DNA of 64,000 nt from Strigamia acuminata (GCA_949358305.1 OX442317.1:4468186-4532185), one strand, 5' to 3'; positions 1 to 13,370 are shown, numbered from the stretch's first letter. Numbers and translations: made by a program. Notes: generated by a model not told the origin, from the letters alone.

Positions 1-1923
1 GAGAAAGAAAAGAATTTCCACATTAGTTGCTGAGCCAATTGGATTTTGATTGAGCTTCAAAAGGACTACTAATTTTATTGTTTCATATCCATTACGTGGA
101 CTTAGTTTCACAAAAGCCATCCAACGTCTTTGGATCTAATGTTGTTTGTGCAATACATCTACTCCCGCTCTACACTCTAGTAAGCTTAGATTGAAGTTGT
201 CCGATTCTTTTTTTTTAAATTGGTTTTCTAAGAACACAACTTTAATTCAATACAATAGTCTTGAGTGCGCACTACGAGTTGGCAACTTTAAAAGGATTCC
301 TCGATTTACTCTTTACAAGTTCGTTTGTGGTTGACCACATCGTCAATTTAGTTATTGACTTTTTTTCCTGCTCAATAAGGGAGAGAGATAATTGTTATTT
401 GTTAAGGAGAATAAAAATAATCTTCCCTAATCACACTGGTCGTAATCGCGAAATGTCTCAATTTACACCCAATTTAAAGCCACTAAAGCAATGCAGGAAA
501 GTATGCACAATTATACACAGGCAAACTATTTTTTTTATGTATAATAAAAGTAACGAATTTATAAATAGAAAAGTATAACGAGTGTAGAAAATCAGTGATA
601 GAAAAAAAAATTTTAATAGAGAAGTAATCTTCATCATCTAAGCACTTAAGAATTGCTAATTGAAAGTCAACCACGACTGCAATACAGAGTTGTTGCTCAA
701 CATTTAGAAATTCAACCTAAATGGAAAAAAAATATTGACTTTGCAAAAATTTAAAAATTGTATCTCAAATGGATAAAACCCTACACCGGAAGAAATTCTG
801 CCACCCATGTCAAATCAAATCAAATCAAACCAATCAATTTATCAACGAATAAAAATACATAGCGCAAAATTGGAATAGAATTAGGTAAGCAAAAACTGTT
901 TAAAAATATTAATTCAAACAAACCTAAAGGATTTTACGTTTGAAAAACCGATTTCTAGTTTCACTTGACCACATGTGAGACACGAGTGAATGACAGTTGA
1001 GAAACTTTAACCGTTTCCACTGAGGAAAAAAAATCATATACAAAACAAATAAAATGTGCAAGTAAAACTTAATTGTGGCGGAACTGAACTAATCATTTCC
1101 TTAAAACTTCGTGAACATTTACTCCCAAATAAAAGGTTAAGCATTTTTTTCCCCCGTCCTTTCTGGGCAATTCTCCAATTCCATTCTGCCATCTATTGGT
1201 TTGCTTAGTCCCCTCCAAATAGGATAATGTTCCAAATATATAAAAAAAAACCAAAAAATCTTTTAAGTTTCAGTCGGATCAATTCAACACAATCAGATAT
1301 AACATTTCCCCTCTCCCTTAAAAAAATTGATGAGCAAATTGATTTGATCACCCAGATTATGTTATAAATGGCAAATTAAGTCCAAACAATCTCAAAACCC
1401 ATCTAAAAACAACTTCAAAACAAAGAAAAAAGAAAATCAGTTACGATAAATGCAACATAAGCCAATAAAGATGATGGTGTAATCAGGAGAAGCAAAAAAA
1501 ACTAAAGCGGCGAAAAAAGATGAATGAGAGAAAGAATCTTCGACGGAGCGGACTGAATATTGGCAGATGCCAAACAAGATGATCGTCCAACTATTCTTTT
1601 TTTTTCTTTTTTTACTTCTTGCTTCAATTATCCTTGGGGAAGAAGCAGCCATATTTCATGGCTCAATTTGATGTAATTCCACCACCAAATGGCCTCTCTC
1701 TCAGTTGCTGATACAATCACGGAATATAATTGGATGGCGACTTGGAAACTCTTAAATGCCCTCCGATGAATTGTTTGCCCTCGCCTGACTGACAGGCCGG
1801 GGGAAGATGGGAAAAGCAAACGCACGCGCCACCGCCATTTTTAACAAGTGCACTCAGACATCCAATGGGCATTTGGGGATTTGGGCCGGCGCAGCGACAA
1901 CCCCAGCACCGACTCACTCCGGC

Positions 1924-1951
1924 GCTAGCGCTAGTGCTAGTGCTAGTGCCA
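1924..1951. repeat. GCTAGT hexanucleotide microsatellite
   Basis: About four to five imperfect copies of GCTAGT/GCTAGC in a GC-rich patch. It lies inside short open frames on both strands (an Ala-Ser run on +), which are a by-product of the 6-bp period. Confidence 0.8.
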
Positions 1952-2381
1952 GCCGACCGCGCGTGTCATTACGATCGATGATAAGGCGAATAGCAATGCA
2001 TGATGGGAAACGGCAAAGATTGCACACACAGAATTGAGGGACTAGCCAGTGCAGTGCAGGCAAGCCAAGTGTCTTCAGGGACTCCAAATAAATTGTTTTA
2101 AAAAAAAAATACAAAAAAAATTATATTTATAATATTTTAAAATGCCATTGTTTCGTTTTGGGGAGTACACGTGATTCGTCACCCGATGGCGCTTCTCACC
2201 ACAACAAAACTTTTCTTTTCCTAACATGTGTGCAGAAAATCCTCAATCCGAAAATGTGTGCATTTAAGAATTTGACTCCCATTATTGATTAATTTTTTTT
2301 AATTACTGCAATTTGGGGGCCCCAATTCAAGTCATGTGCACCATCAATGCGAATTCAACGCAGTATTCTTTACAATGCGGG

Positions 2382-2597
2382 TTTAAATTGACCAAAAAGA
2401 CTAAAATAAATGTCTAAATTGACCAAAATGACTGAAATAAATGTCTAAATTGACCAAAATGACTGAAATAAATGTCTAAATTGACCAAAATGACTGAAAT
2501 AAATGTCTAAATTGACCAAAATGACTGAAATAAATGTCTAAATTGACCAAAATGACTGAAATAAATGTCTAAATTGATCAATAACACTAAATAAAAT
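2382..2597. repeat. 31-bp minisatellite, locus 1
   Basis: Six to seven copies of a 31-bp unit with core TGTCTAAATTGACCAAAA followed by TGACTGAAATAAA. Successive TGTCT starts fall exactly 31 bases apart (for example 2411 and 2442). The array is flanked by an inverted pair, ACAATGCGGGT on the left (about 2372) and ACCCGCGTTGT on the right (about 2625). This suggests the array is the core of a short inverted-repeat element. The same unit recurs at 21.9 kb and 33.8 kb. Confidence 0.9.
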
Positions 2598-3969
2598 TGC
2601 GGAGGAAATCTTTGTGAATAGAACACCCGCGTTGTATTAAAGTATATACATTTTTCTGCAATTTCCGTTGAGTATTTCGAACTAGATAAAATTGGATCGG
2701 GTCTATCAAAAGTTCAATGTACTGCAATTGACAATACTGAGAGACGATGAAACCTCGGTTGATTATCGACCTCCTCCTAATGCTGCATCACCAAACACAT
2801 CACATCCAGTGCAATTTGATAGAGATCAACATTTTATTGCCTTAGTCATGAACAGCACGTGTTAAAACACAATCAACATTCAAAATACAATCAACTCGCA
2901 CACAATATTATTTTTCCTTACATTAATTGCATTTCAAAACGAAAAACATCATTTTCTCCACCAACACGTTACACACCACAAACCGTGTCACTTTCGCAAT
3001 ATGGAAACACCAAATTAAGCGTGTTAAATTAGGCCTAACTTGAAAGACAGCGAGTTAGGGTGGTTAATTAGCGTCGTATTTTTTTGCCCCGTCCCCTCGT
3101 GGGGTCGTATAAAAAGCGGGACTAAAAATAAAGAAGAAAAAAGATCAAATAAAAAACTTCCCGGAGGAATAGGGGGCTTGTAACGAGGTTGACGTTTGAA
3201 AAAATCAAACTTCGCAACAGCGAGGGCCCAACAGGTGAGTTGGGGTTAAACTCCATCCACCAATCACCGAGCAATAGAAGAGGGCGCAGGTACGGGGCGA
3301 CGGGCGTCGAAGAGGAATGATCCGGTGCGGGGGAAATGCTAGAAACAAATCCCCACAGACCCTTTCCTTCCCAGTCGCTCCTCAAGCCACTAAATTTTTT
3401 TCACCCCTCTGCCCGCTAGGGGACGCTTTTCCGCGGGAGAATGCTTTCCCTTGACAGCGTTTTTTGAGACGGACGACTTGCTCGACCCATTTATTGTAAC
3501 AACAGCATGAAAATCAAGTGGGTGAGGGAGCCACGAATAAAAATAAATGTATAAAAAAAAAAAAGAGGGAACTTTTAGAAAAAGAAAAGAAAATTATTGA
3601 ATTTTTTGAATTTTTTCTTTATTAATCTGGAAATATTCTCCAAACCATGAAAATCAAATCTATTCTGATTTCATCAATGACAAAAATCCAACCGATAAAT
3701 TAAATTTCTCTCCCAAATTAAACTTCGACTAAGGCATTTCCAGTACCAAGAAAATGAGAACATTTAATTTTTAATCAATTGTTCCTTTCAGTGGAATCAG
3801 CCATGTTACATAAAATTTCACACGAAAAAAAAAGTTTGCCATGACACGTAATGAGAATATTTTTTGGGTCAAATCCAAAAAAAAAAAATAAAAAAATCAA
3901 TTCGCATTTACAACACGAAAAATTGTAAAAGAAAAAATAAAATAAATTAATTAAATGTGATTAGTTTAC

Positions 3970-4208
3970 CTGAGGTAGTCCCTTTTGCAAAGGATGAGGT
4001 TAGCTTTGGTGAAAAGTGTTGAACCAACTTCTCCGAGTCGGCAATCACAGCACGCGCACTTGAGACAGTCCTCGTGCCAGAATAGATCTAATGCCTTGAG
4101 CATGTACCGGTCACCGATCCGTTTCTTGCAGCCGGCGCATTCGTGTTGCGATCCGCCTCCTGGCGAACTGCTCGGTTTCTGTGTTTCCGGTTTAACGTCC
4201 ATTGTCAT
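3970..4208 (-). CDS. LMO: LIM-only protein, LMO1/LMO3/Beadex type (first LIM exon, partial)
   Basis: This is a 79-residue coding exon. It opens [10 protein letters not shown], runs through a Ser/Pro/Gly linker, then carries one complete LIM zinc-binding domain: CAGC, then H-x2-C, CACC, and the final C-x2-D in LCKRDY. The stretch [19 protein letters not shown] matches the LMO1/LMO3/dLMO class rather than LMO4. LMO proteins are nuclear adaptors that bind LDB/Chip and so modulate LIM-homeodomain and GATA/bHLH complexes; they do not bind DNA themselves. An acceptor (TTGCAG) sits just before the start at about 4214, so at least one non-coding exon lies upstream at higher coordinates. A donor (GTAAAC) follows the codon fragment after DYL. 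The second LIM domain is not visible in the window, so the gene is cut at the window edge. The start could be either Met of MTM. Confidence 0.9.
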
Positions 4209-5711
4209 GGCTGCTGCAACGGACAAAACAAAAAGCGCAAAATCAGTACCCAACAAATCTTGCAACAAAATTATACACGGTCTGGAAAGAGAAATTCAAT
4301 TCCGCTTTTACACGACTTCTTTTCATTTAACACGCTTTTTTAATAAAGATTTTCCAAAAGGTACGCAGTAGTGTCACTCAAAAAGTCGTGTTTTAAGTGT
4401 TTTTGATGTTTCTCTGTTTGTTTTTGTATCTTCAAACATCACAAAACAAAAAATAAAACACCTACAACATTTATAACACGATAACTGGGCTTCACTGCAC
4501 TACCCACACCCCACAACCAACAAATCAACTTTAAGAAAAATTAATTAGAAAATCAACCCCAAAAAATATTCTAAAAAAAAAAAAAAAACACCCAATTCAA
4601 TTAAATTATAAAGAAAAAAAATCCATTTCCTAACTTTTCTAAGCGGTTATTATTATTAATCCAAAGCCAAAGCAATAGCAATAGCAAAGCAAAGCGATTG
4701 GTGCTAAAAGGCGAAGCAGCATCCATCTATCCATCGGTGTCTCTCTTTGCTTTTCGGTCTAGCAAGGAAAATGTATTGCAGGCAGGCTGCGCTGCATAGC
4801 AATAGCAACGGAACTGGCCGCCTGTACCAAATTGATCAAGTCAAATTGATGAAGAGGGAAGAGGCACGAGGCTATTTTGCGTCGTATGAGACTGCAAGCA
4901 AATTGGCCATCAGGCCGTTAAAATTGGCTGCTCCATTCGGGTTAGCCGCTCCGACCGAACAAAAGCACTTCATAACATCCAATAGCGGGCATATTTGTTT
5001 TCATTTGTTCCTCACACGCGTGTTTGATTGTTGGCAAACGCGCTCGCGTCTCGGGCCGATCGATTGTTGCAGAGGAGAAGAGAAGAAAAGAAAAAGAAAA
5101 GAAGAGAAAAGGGGATGAGCCGCCGAAGGGAACGCGCCACGAATTCGAAAGCCCACCCTTCCTTCCCCCTTCCCCACGCTCTGTCGTTCAATTTCCAAAG
5201 TTTACGCGCAACCGCCAGGCGGCGGCAACCAAGAGATGATCGGAGGAAGCGACTTCATTAAACTATGACGGAACGGCGTCGTGAGGAGGATCCACAAACA
5301 GATCAAAGATGGCTCCTCAAACACAACGACGCCCGCAAAACAAGCAAAGTAACAAATTTACGACCCATTGCCGCGCACTCGACCCCCAACACAAAAACAA
5401 ATCAAAAACGCGCGCTCCACATTCATTCGCTCCAATTTACTGCGCGTGCACACACGTTTAGGCAGTTGACGTCCGCAACAGATCAATAATTAGCAACAAA
5501 GCGCGCTCATTCAACAGTTTGTGTGCTCTTCTTTAGGCCCACACGGCTTAAGAAAAAGCACTTAACCAACTAACTTTTAAACCAAATACACTTTTCAAAT
5601 TTCTACCTGTTTGCACATTAGGGCAGACCACTAAGAGCTCCAACAAAGTTGTTTATGTCTCATCCTTAACTCATTTTTAAAGCATAGTCTTAAGCTAAGT
5701 ACACATGAGAC

Positions 5712-5741
5712 TTTCAGACTCTGAATATTCAGAGTCTGAAA
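5712..5741. repeat. 30-bp perfect palindrome
   Basis: The arms read TTTCAGACTCTGAAT outward from a GAATATTC centre, with no mismatch and no loop. It lies in a stretch with no gene. It could be a hairpin-type MITE end or a dimer binding site; nothing decides between them. Confidence 0.9.
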
Positions 5742-6289
5742 TTTCTGGTTGTCACGCCGCAAAAGAAATGATTCCGCCTGTGTGTTTGGCTGTGTCATTC
5801 CATGCGCGGAAATTGTTTGGTACACACAATCCGTGCACGTGTTGTAAATACAAATGGCGACCACTTTTAAAAAATGTTGGAGTTTGATTGTGCAAAATAA
5901 ATGGATTGCTGTATTTTTAAATTAATAATTAATAATAAATAATAAAATAAATTAATCAAACATTTTTAGTATTATCTGTCTTTGTATTCAGTATCCACCT
6001 CCACCTTGTGTACGACCGGTCACGATCGGTCGCATTACCACAATGCATTCTGGGTACTCAGAATCTGTTCGGAAACAATTCAAGCTATTCCGTACACCAT
6101 CACTGCCGGAAAGAATAAAATTTCGGTTGCCAGAAAGTTTCCGTGTGTGGTAAATGGAACCATGTATACCACACTGACCCAAACTTTCGGCTATACACGG
6201 AAAGTGATCATTTCGTTCACGGAATCAGGTCATGTGTACTTAGCTTGACATTGGATTTCCCACAGAACGAAACCCGGCTTTTAATAATT

Positions 6290-6365
6290 GGACAAGCCGA
6301 GAATTTCCCTGGCCCACCGTAGCCTGTCCCTGTGGTCCGACCCATCCAGATTTCCCAGTACTAAA
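6290..6365 (-). mobile_element. hAT-like fragment of the CAGGGCTGGACTGG family
   Basis: Reverse-complemented, this stretch matches the interior of the element at 40997-41090: the shared blocks include AAATCTGGATGGGTCGG and CACAGGGACA. Neither terminal repeat is intact, so this is a remnant. Confidence 0.75.
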
Positions 6366-8744
6366 TGCCGACGTTATATGCAATAATATAACACTTGTGC
6401 GCTTGAAAATACCTGAAATGCCACCTTTTCTGAGCACAATCAGCGTCTATTGACTTAAGTTTAATTCATTAAGCCGTGGCTCGCTATTAATGAACTAAAC
6501 GGCCCATGAACTTTGTGCTTTTGACCCGTTATCCGACTCCCACAAATCAAATTCGCGCATTTTCTCATTTCCGTGCATTCTTGACAAACCTATTCAGAAA
6601 AATTTTTAAAAAAAAAATTAAAATTAAAAAAAAAAAAATTGGAAAAATAGAAAGAAAAAAGTGTTAATAATATCTAAAAATTAATTATCTCTGACATCGG
6701 GTCATCGCGGCGATGATACCGAACGGAAGCCAACTTCATCTTGCTGCTGGACATTTGATCCTCGAGCGATGATGGCGCCCCAGGCTGTCGACCAGAAGGG
6801 AATTAAAACCTCACAATGGAGATGACCACACAAAGAACTCCTCACAGACGCAAGGCCCGTTGATTGACATTCGCATCCCAACTCCTCACCAGCAAAGCGC
6901 CTCCTGATATGATATCCGTCGGCCGTGGACACAGGCCTCGGGCGCTTAGAGGGTCCAGCAAAGGCCCTTCATTTCCTGGTGGCCGCCGCAGGAAGGCGCC
7001 TCATTTCCGGTGGCGCCTTTAATTTCGCCCGCAAACAAGTGACGACGGGTGGGGATGGTGGAGGAGGTCACACGATCCCACACTCGACAACAATCGACGT
7101 TCCAAATTAAGAAATGTCCCAACTGGAACCAGGTAATTAAACTCACCTACGAACCGGAAATGAGCCACCTCAACACAAAAAAAGAAAAAAAAAAGAAAAA
7201 AAAAATAACTGCCGCCATTTTCCCCCCGCCTTCTTTCTCTCACTTCGAAATAGAAAGAAAATTGGTTATTTTTTCTCAATCCGTGGTCGCGGATGACTGT
7301 AAATAACATTTTCGCTACAACACACGATAGGAAACTGACACTTCGTTCTAGCGGGGTTCTCTTAACAAGCGCATTGCCAGTTCCGGAAATGACAAAAATC
7401 AGCTCTACCCGGGGAGAGGAGTGGCGGAGTGGGGCAGAGACGGGGGTTCGTGAGGGAGGGAGGAGGTCGTTAATTTGCTGCCGAATTAGAAGAACATGGC
7501 GTTCTCAACCTCCTTTCGGTGGAACCCAGAGATAAAGGAAGAAAATTATCCGAGCGGACTCAACGGTTCCATATGTCGGTGGTTCCCGCAGGCCTACCAA
7601 TCACGCGTTCGTCGACAACCAACGCGCGACACATCTCCAGTACATTTCCTTGTTTCCCACTTTCTTTTTTCTTTCCCTTTTTTTGCCGTTGTCGTCAACG
7701 ATGTCTCAATTTTCACTCGCTCGCGGCGGAATTTCAAGATGGAAGGAAGAAGAAAAAAATCAAAACGGTACGGTCCAGTGATAATAATGCGTCCCGGAAG
7801 CAAAGAATAAACGATGTTCCATCAACGTTTTGATAATATGAAAAGTTGTGCAATAACGAGCTCGTAACAAAAACTACACATCAAATAAATGTCGTAGTTC
7901 AAGCTTTTGGCACTTCGGCGCTGCTGCACGTAACAAAACTTGAAAGACAAGTCATTCCAGCATCAACCAAGGATCGTGTGTTATTTTCTATTGATTCATT
8001 GTTCTGTGCGCTGATTGGATGACGGCAATCACATGTCATGCATTGCTTACCAACGAAGCATGTTTGTTACCTGTTGTCATCCCAGAATACAGTGCGGTTA
8101 TACATTACGTGGTGCCGTCAATGGCAAAACGCACTGAACATGTGGATACGCGTCCATGTTATCCTTGGTTCTAGTAAAAAGGGGACATGGCCCCCCCAAG
8201 TCCCCTATTTTACTTGGAAGCTTTTCTTGGCCCGTCTAGGGATATCGGTAGGCCAAAATTCAATTCTCGTTTATGTTGATGGAAAAAGGTCTCCTAAGAG
8301 ACAAGTTTGGATCGTTTTATTAATTTCTTAAGTGCTCGCCGAAATAAAAAATGAAGAAATAATAAAATAATATAAAAGCGGCCCAGAAACAATAACAACA
8401 ACAATAACGAGCAAGCACTAATCCTAGAGATTTCGCGTGTTAACTTAAGGACTTAAAACACTTTTTGTTTGCCCAAGTTAAACAACTCCAAAACTGAAAT
8501 TTTATATTAAGCTTACCGTAATTCTGATGGCTTATTTAAGCTCTCCATAATGCTCTAATATTTCCATAATGCTACTTTTCCAAATAAATAATTTAGACAA
8601 AAACACGCCACAGTAACAAAATCAAAAGAAGAAAAAAAATTAAATTATGTAATTAATCGATACTAAAAAATGCTTTTAAAATGGCAAATGTGTTTTTCTC
8701 CAAAGGCCTTTCGACTGTTACCGATCATCTTCAGTGGTTACAAT

Positions 8745-9300
8745 CAGGGCCAGATTAAGCATTTTCAGGTCCGAAACAAATTTTTGTTCCAGGCCCCTTG
8801 TAACATAAATTAGGCCTGTCTAAAATTGAATTTTTTTGGTTTGAAATTGAATTTTTTGGTCTAAAATTGAATTTTTTTGGTCTAAAATTGAATTTTGTTG
8901 GTCTAAAATTGAATTTTTTTGGTCTAAAATTGAATTTTTTTGGTCTAAAATTGAATTTTTTTGGTTCAAAATTGTATTTTTTTGGTTCAAAATTGTATTT
9001 TTTTGGTTCAAAATTGTATTTTTTTGGTTCAAAATTGAATTTTTTTTGGTCTAGATTGAATTTTTTGGTTCAAAATTAAATTTTTTGGTCTAAAATTGAA
9101 TTTTTTTTTGTCTAAAATTGAATTTTTTGGTCTAATAATCAATATTTTGGCCTAAAATTGAATTTTTTGGTCTAATAATCAATATTTTGGCCTAAAATTG
9201 AATTTTTTGGTCTAATAATCAATATTTTGGCCTAATTTTGAACTTTTTAATTCCGCATTGTTGCGGGGTCTGGTCCAGGCCTTCCAAAATAAAGAGCCCT
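8745..9300. mobile_element. hAT-like end enclosing a 21-bp satellite
   Basis: CAGGGCCAGATTAAG begins at about 8747. This kind of CAGGGCC... start is common at hAT-type ends. It leads into a 21-bp tandem array, after which a GC-rich segment (GGGGTCTGGTCCAGGCC, about 9265) returns. I infer that the satellite expanded inside an element. No matching right terminus or target duplication was found, so the right boundary is uncertain. Confidence 0.5.
8820..9245. repeat. 21-bp AT-rich tandem array
   Basis: About twenty copies of a 21-bp unit of the form GAATTTTTTTGGTCTAAAATT. Toward the right end it becomes a 40-bp higher-order unit repeated three times (TCTAATAATCAATATTTTGG alternating with the basic unit). 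Because 21 is a multiple of three, both strands show long open frames (GLKLNFF on +, NQKNTIL on -). These are not genes. Confidence 0.95.
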
Positions 9301-9779
9301 AGTCATTTGTCTCTTTTGTCTATGCTATAATCCACCCCTAGTAATAACTGTAACCACATAGAAGTGACAAGCATTCGAAATACAAATTAATTGATACAAT
9401 TTTCATTAATTGTATTATAAAAAAAAAAATCCCTATAATATTTATCACTATTCAATAAAAGTACAACAACCTCATCTATTCCCATAAATTTCTCGAATTT
9501 GTTGCATTCCATTCCATCAATTTCCATCTGTCAAATCAAGTAAAATCCCACTTGGAAACAACCCCTGTTGAATCAACGTCGGAAAAGAACAATAATACAA
9601 ATCAACAACTCCATTCTCATTACAACAACTCAATTACAACATTTTACCACTAACTGCTAACATCCTCATTATCACCATAGCAACCACCATCCCCATCGAT
9701 TAAAAAAAACCAAAAAACCAAAAAATAAAAATAAAAAAACCAAAAAAAAACCACAAAAATAAATTTTCCCTTCCTTCCA

Positions 9780-11820
9780 CTCTGAAACGCCACAGTGACA
9801 AAAGCAACTGACTCCAACCTCATCTCGCGCGAGACCTGCAGGCGAAATTGATGAAATTAAATCCTAGCGCGTCTGCTGATTTCCGTGGCTGAATGGCGTC
9901 CCGATTCATCCGGGTAATTACAAGAAACTTCCCCTCCACCCCCATCTCTACCAACTCCATTTAATCGAGACGACGCCTAGAGAGGATTTCTCTCTCTCTC
10001 TCTCCGCGTCCCCATCATTCCGCGAAACGCGACTCCGTCCTCGAGGCACCTGGGCTACGGCCGCGGCCACTTACATTCATCAGGCATGAGCAGAGTCGGC
10101 TTCTCCTGCATCTTCTTCATTTGACTCGATGCAAACAAGAGGCGAACAACGGCGCGTTGTCAAATCAGATAGCGATTCTTGATTAATTTCCGCTTCCGTT
10201 AACCGCACGCACGTCGGCTGTAAAAATCAAATGAAACCGAATTAGTTCAATTTGCCAGCAACGCCAACCTTTTCCGCAGCTCACCTGGGGTGCGATGCGA
10301 CGCGACACATTGTAGACAAACCAACAAACAAGAATAAAAGCGCTGAAACAATAACAAACAAACGAAATAAAAACAAATAAAGCCATTAAAAATAAAACGA
10401 CAGATTTTTTTCTTCTTCTTTCTTTCTTTTTGGAGAAAATGCCAACGCTCGTGACGCCGCAGAAGCAGCGACCCGGGACGCGTCTCTCACGATCCCATCG
10501 GACGCCAACCAATCAATGTCGATCGGCTAACAATTGGCCAGCCTGCGCGGCATTTCCTCTCCCCCCTATCTGCGTTTCTTGCATATGAACAACCCCGCTA
10601 TGTCCACATATTGCATCGAGCGCGACCGGAAATCAAACGACAAATCAAACGCGACGGGGCCAATTTCATTCGCGTCCTAACCGCACGTCCACTCGCGCCA
10701 GACCCCCGACCGATCGCCGTCCACGCCGTTATTGGTGCGGGCGGCACGCGAAATGAAGCGGCGCAGATGGACGTTGCTTGTAACGAGGTCCGTCCCATAA
10801 TCGCTTTCCCCTCGCGTCTCTGGCCCCGGCAGGAAATGGCATGCCGGAACACGCGCTCCCTGCACGTGCATCAATGGCTAATACAATCCCCCCGAACCCC
10901 GTTCCCGTTCCCTTCCCTCCCTCCGCACCCTTCGCAATAATGGCAAACGAAACGTCGTGTTTTCTAATCTATTGTTGTTTACTCCGCGCGCAACAACTCC
11001 TCCGAGCATTGCTCAAAGACCTCGCTCGGTCTCTCTCTTACCGTAACGATCGATGCTGTTGGCCGGTGGCGCGACGTTCGCTCTCCGTCGCCGCTCGTGT
11101 CTTATCTCCGTGCACAACTGGATGTTGCGTGTGGCGGCATCTCAGTCTTAAATACTCGTTTACGAGAGCGAGCGGCGCACGGGGGCGCCACCGACCGGCA
11201 CACATGCGCCTGGCGTCATTGATTGGCCATCTCGCTGTCACTGATGCCATCCGACCAATCAGCACAATTGTTGCGGCAATTAAGGACGCTCGCGTCTCTC
11301 CCTTCCGCGCCCTTCCCTCAAGTCACCTCGAATCAATTCGACTGTAATTGAGCGACGAACGCAAGCGCGCCGCACTCGCAGCTGCGCCAACTGGCGGTGA
11401 AAAGGGGCAACTGCGAATAACAAATGACGTCACCAATGAGTAACCAATGGTCACTAACGAGGCGCTGGGGGTGAGAAGAGTGAGAAGAGACGCGAGGCGA
11501 CAAATTGGCGCAATCAGCTGGCGTTTCACAGTCGGAGGAAGTGGGGAGTGGAGACACTCAGAGAGAAAGAGGGTGGCCGATCATGTTACGAACGCCGGGT
11601 TCATTAAGACACTTTTCACATCCACCTCCACCAGGCGGCCCAAGGCCCGAGCCAGGCCCGGCCACCACGTGCAAACAAAAGACTGGCGACAAAAAGGGAC
11701 ACCATTAAGCTCCCTCTGCATCTGAATCGGCCTCGTTGACAAGCAGCAACTATTTGCAAAATCAACTGATGCCCACTCGTCAGAAATTCAACAAGAAATT
11801 CAATTGGCTCTTTGGAAATT
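9780..11820. other. GC/CpG-rich island in the gene desert
   Basis: This stretch is clearly richer in G+C and CpG than its flanks. It has a CT-repeat tract at 9988-10004 and many CGCG and CGATCG blocks. No exon with protein similarity was recognised. Its length and composition suit an alternative upstream promoter or a regulatory domain of the LMO gene, which is an inference from composition only. Confidence 0.4.
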
Positions 11821-11942
11821 AGATAGCCATTGTCCACTTAACTAACAACATTTTATGCATCACAAATGATTATTTTCCATTTCATCATTCCATTACGAAT
11901 TTTAATTTAAGCCGTTCATTTTCTCCCATTTATTATTGTTAA

Positions 11943-12100
11943 TACCGTATTTTTGCAAAAGTACGCTATTTAACCTCACGAACGGTGATCGTATGCTTCG
12001 TTCGTGACGTTCAGACTTCGTTTATTACATTAAACAAATTTTAACAAACGAAAAACCTAAATGGTAATTGCTGACAAAAATTAATCGATAAACTACGGTA
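11943..12100. mobile_element. MITE with TACCGTA ends, copy 1
   Basis: It starts TACCGTATTTTTGCAAAAG and ends in TACGGTA. The first ~140 bases match the copy at 15459 closely. Both copies contain an internal hairpin, TCACGAACG paired with CGTTCGTGA. No transposase frame is present, so this is non-autonomous. Confidence 0.8.
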
Positions 12101-13370
12101 TTATTATTATTTATACCGGTATTTAAACGTCTATTGGAATAGCCACTATCAATTTGACCATTTGTCCAAACAACAAAATTTACGTTTATTATGCGAGGAA
12201 CTGTTTACAGACGACGTGACAAACAGTCCCATCCACACTTGACAGGTTTGTTAGATGCATGACATTGCAATATACACACACCAACCACTCAACTCATCTT
12301 CAGCAATAGCTGGAATTCATCAATAACGTTATAGGGGGCCGGCGAAAAAAAAATAACAACAAAAAAAAAACAAAAAAATAAAAAACGTGCAATTCCCCAC
12401 CAACCAACACAACACGTCCAAATCCAAACTCCATTCCAAGCATTTATGCGGCTTTCCATCATTCATTAGCGCAATTAGTCGTCGACATTAAACTGCAATT
12501 TCCAACATGGCGAAACAACAAGTCGAGAAAGTCGAAAGAAGAGGGAGGAGGCTGCAGAGTGGGAGGCGAGAGGGGGAAGCGGGAGGGGACAAAGCACGAG
12601 GAGCTCAACGTAATCACAAGTGATAGCCCGCGTCTCAGTGTGGCGTTTCTGCACTAATTATACGAAGTAATTAAGAATAATGCAACTCCATAGTGCAGAG
12701 CTGTGTACCCACTAAAAGCATTCCTTCATTAGCCGCTGGCAAGTCGACAGAGCGCACGCGTTGGGCCACCCTACTTCTCCTCCCATCCCCGTCGCAACCC
12801 CTCGACCCTGTCAACCCAACTCACTGTCCCCCCTGAGGCACGACACTCACTTCAACACAATTGTATCGCCGTCTTGGGATGAATTGCAACGATTAATGTA
12901 ACACACAACTGCCAACACAATTCGGACACATCGCTGCCCCCACTTACAAGTCTTTTTAATCATCAGCTTTGTTGCAGGCCAACATTATTGCGCCCAAATC
13001 TTTGTAAATTGACCCATCAATTGTGGACTTTCAGTCTGATTGAATCCAATGCTCGGCATTGCTCGGCATTCCTCTGCAAACGCTCCAACTTCAACAAATC
13101 ATTTGTGTACAGCCGGCTTATATAGTGTGGGAATCCAAAATGGCTGTGGTGGAAAACTAAGAATGAGATCAGGTTAAGGTCCTTGCTTTCTGATGGCCTC
13201 GATGGCTAAGTGGTTCTCAGGTTCAATTCAAACCCAGCCAAGGATGTAGGCCTTTCCTTTTTTGCCGTCTTTCTTTTGTTCGCAGTCTGTCCGAAGGCCG
13301 AATTTGGCGACACAGATATATAGAAAATAAAATGTTAGTCTAACTGCTTTATCTCCAGCCAGTTGTGTAT

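Larger units (their letters stand above)
1..3969. other. Non-coding, probably LMO intron
   Basis: This lies downstream of the donor of the LMO exon on the minus strand, so it is most simply intron. I searched the reverse strand for the second LIM domain that should follow the exon and did not find it; it is probably beyond base 1. The stretch is AT-rich with many poly-A runs. It holds a 31-bp minisatellite, a short GC-rich hexanucleotide repeat near 1930, and a GC-richer patch around 3060-3480. The open frames in it are short and look random. Confidence 0.6.
4214..8744. other. Upstream non-coding DNA of the LMO gene
   Basis: No exon could be supported. The part nearest the gene (4214-5550) alternates AT-rich tracts with moderately GC-rich, CpG-containing stretches and could hold a 5'UTR exon or promoter. 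The rest holds a 30-bp palindrome (5712), a hAT remnant (6290), A-runs and short random open frames. Confidence 0.5.

Noticed and set aside
3985-4371. Plus-strand open frame over the LMO exon
   Set aside because: It is the antisense shadow of the LIM domain, which is clearly coded on minus.
8820-9079. Open frames GLKLNFF (+) and NQKNTIL (-)
   Set aside because: Same explanation: a 21-bp tandem array.
10841-11347. 168-residue open frame in the GC-rich island
   Set aside because: Composition-driven: several overlapping frames of similar length are open on both strands, there are no recognisable domains, and the residue use is random.
13195-13245. tRNA-like A box (TGGCTAAGTGGT) and B box (GGTTCAATTC)
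   Set aside because: The boxes are too close together and no cloverleaf can be drawn; at most a degraded tRNA-derived SINE.
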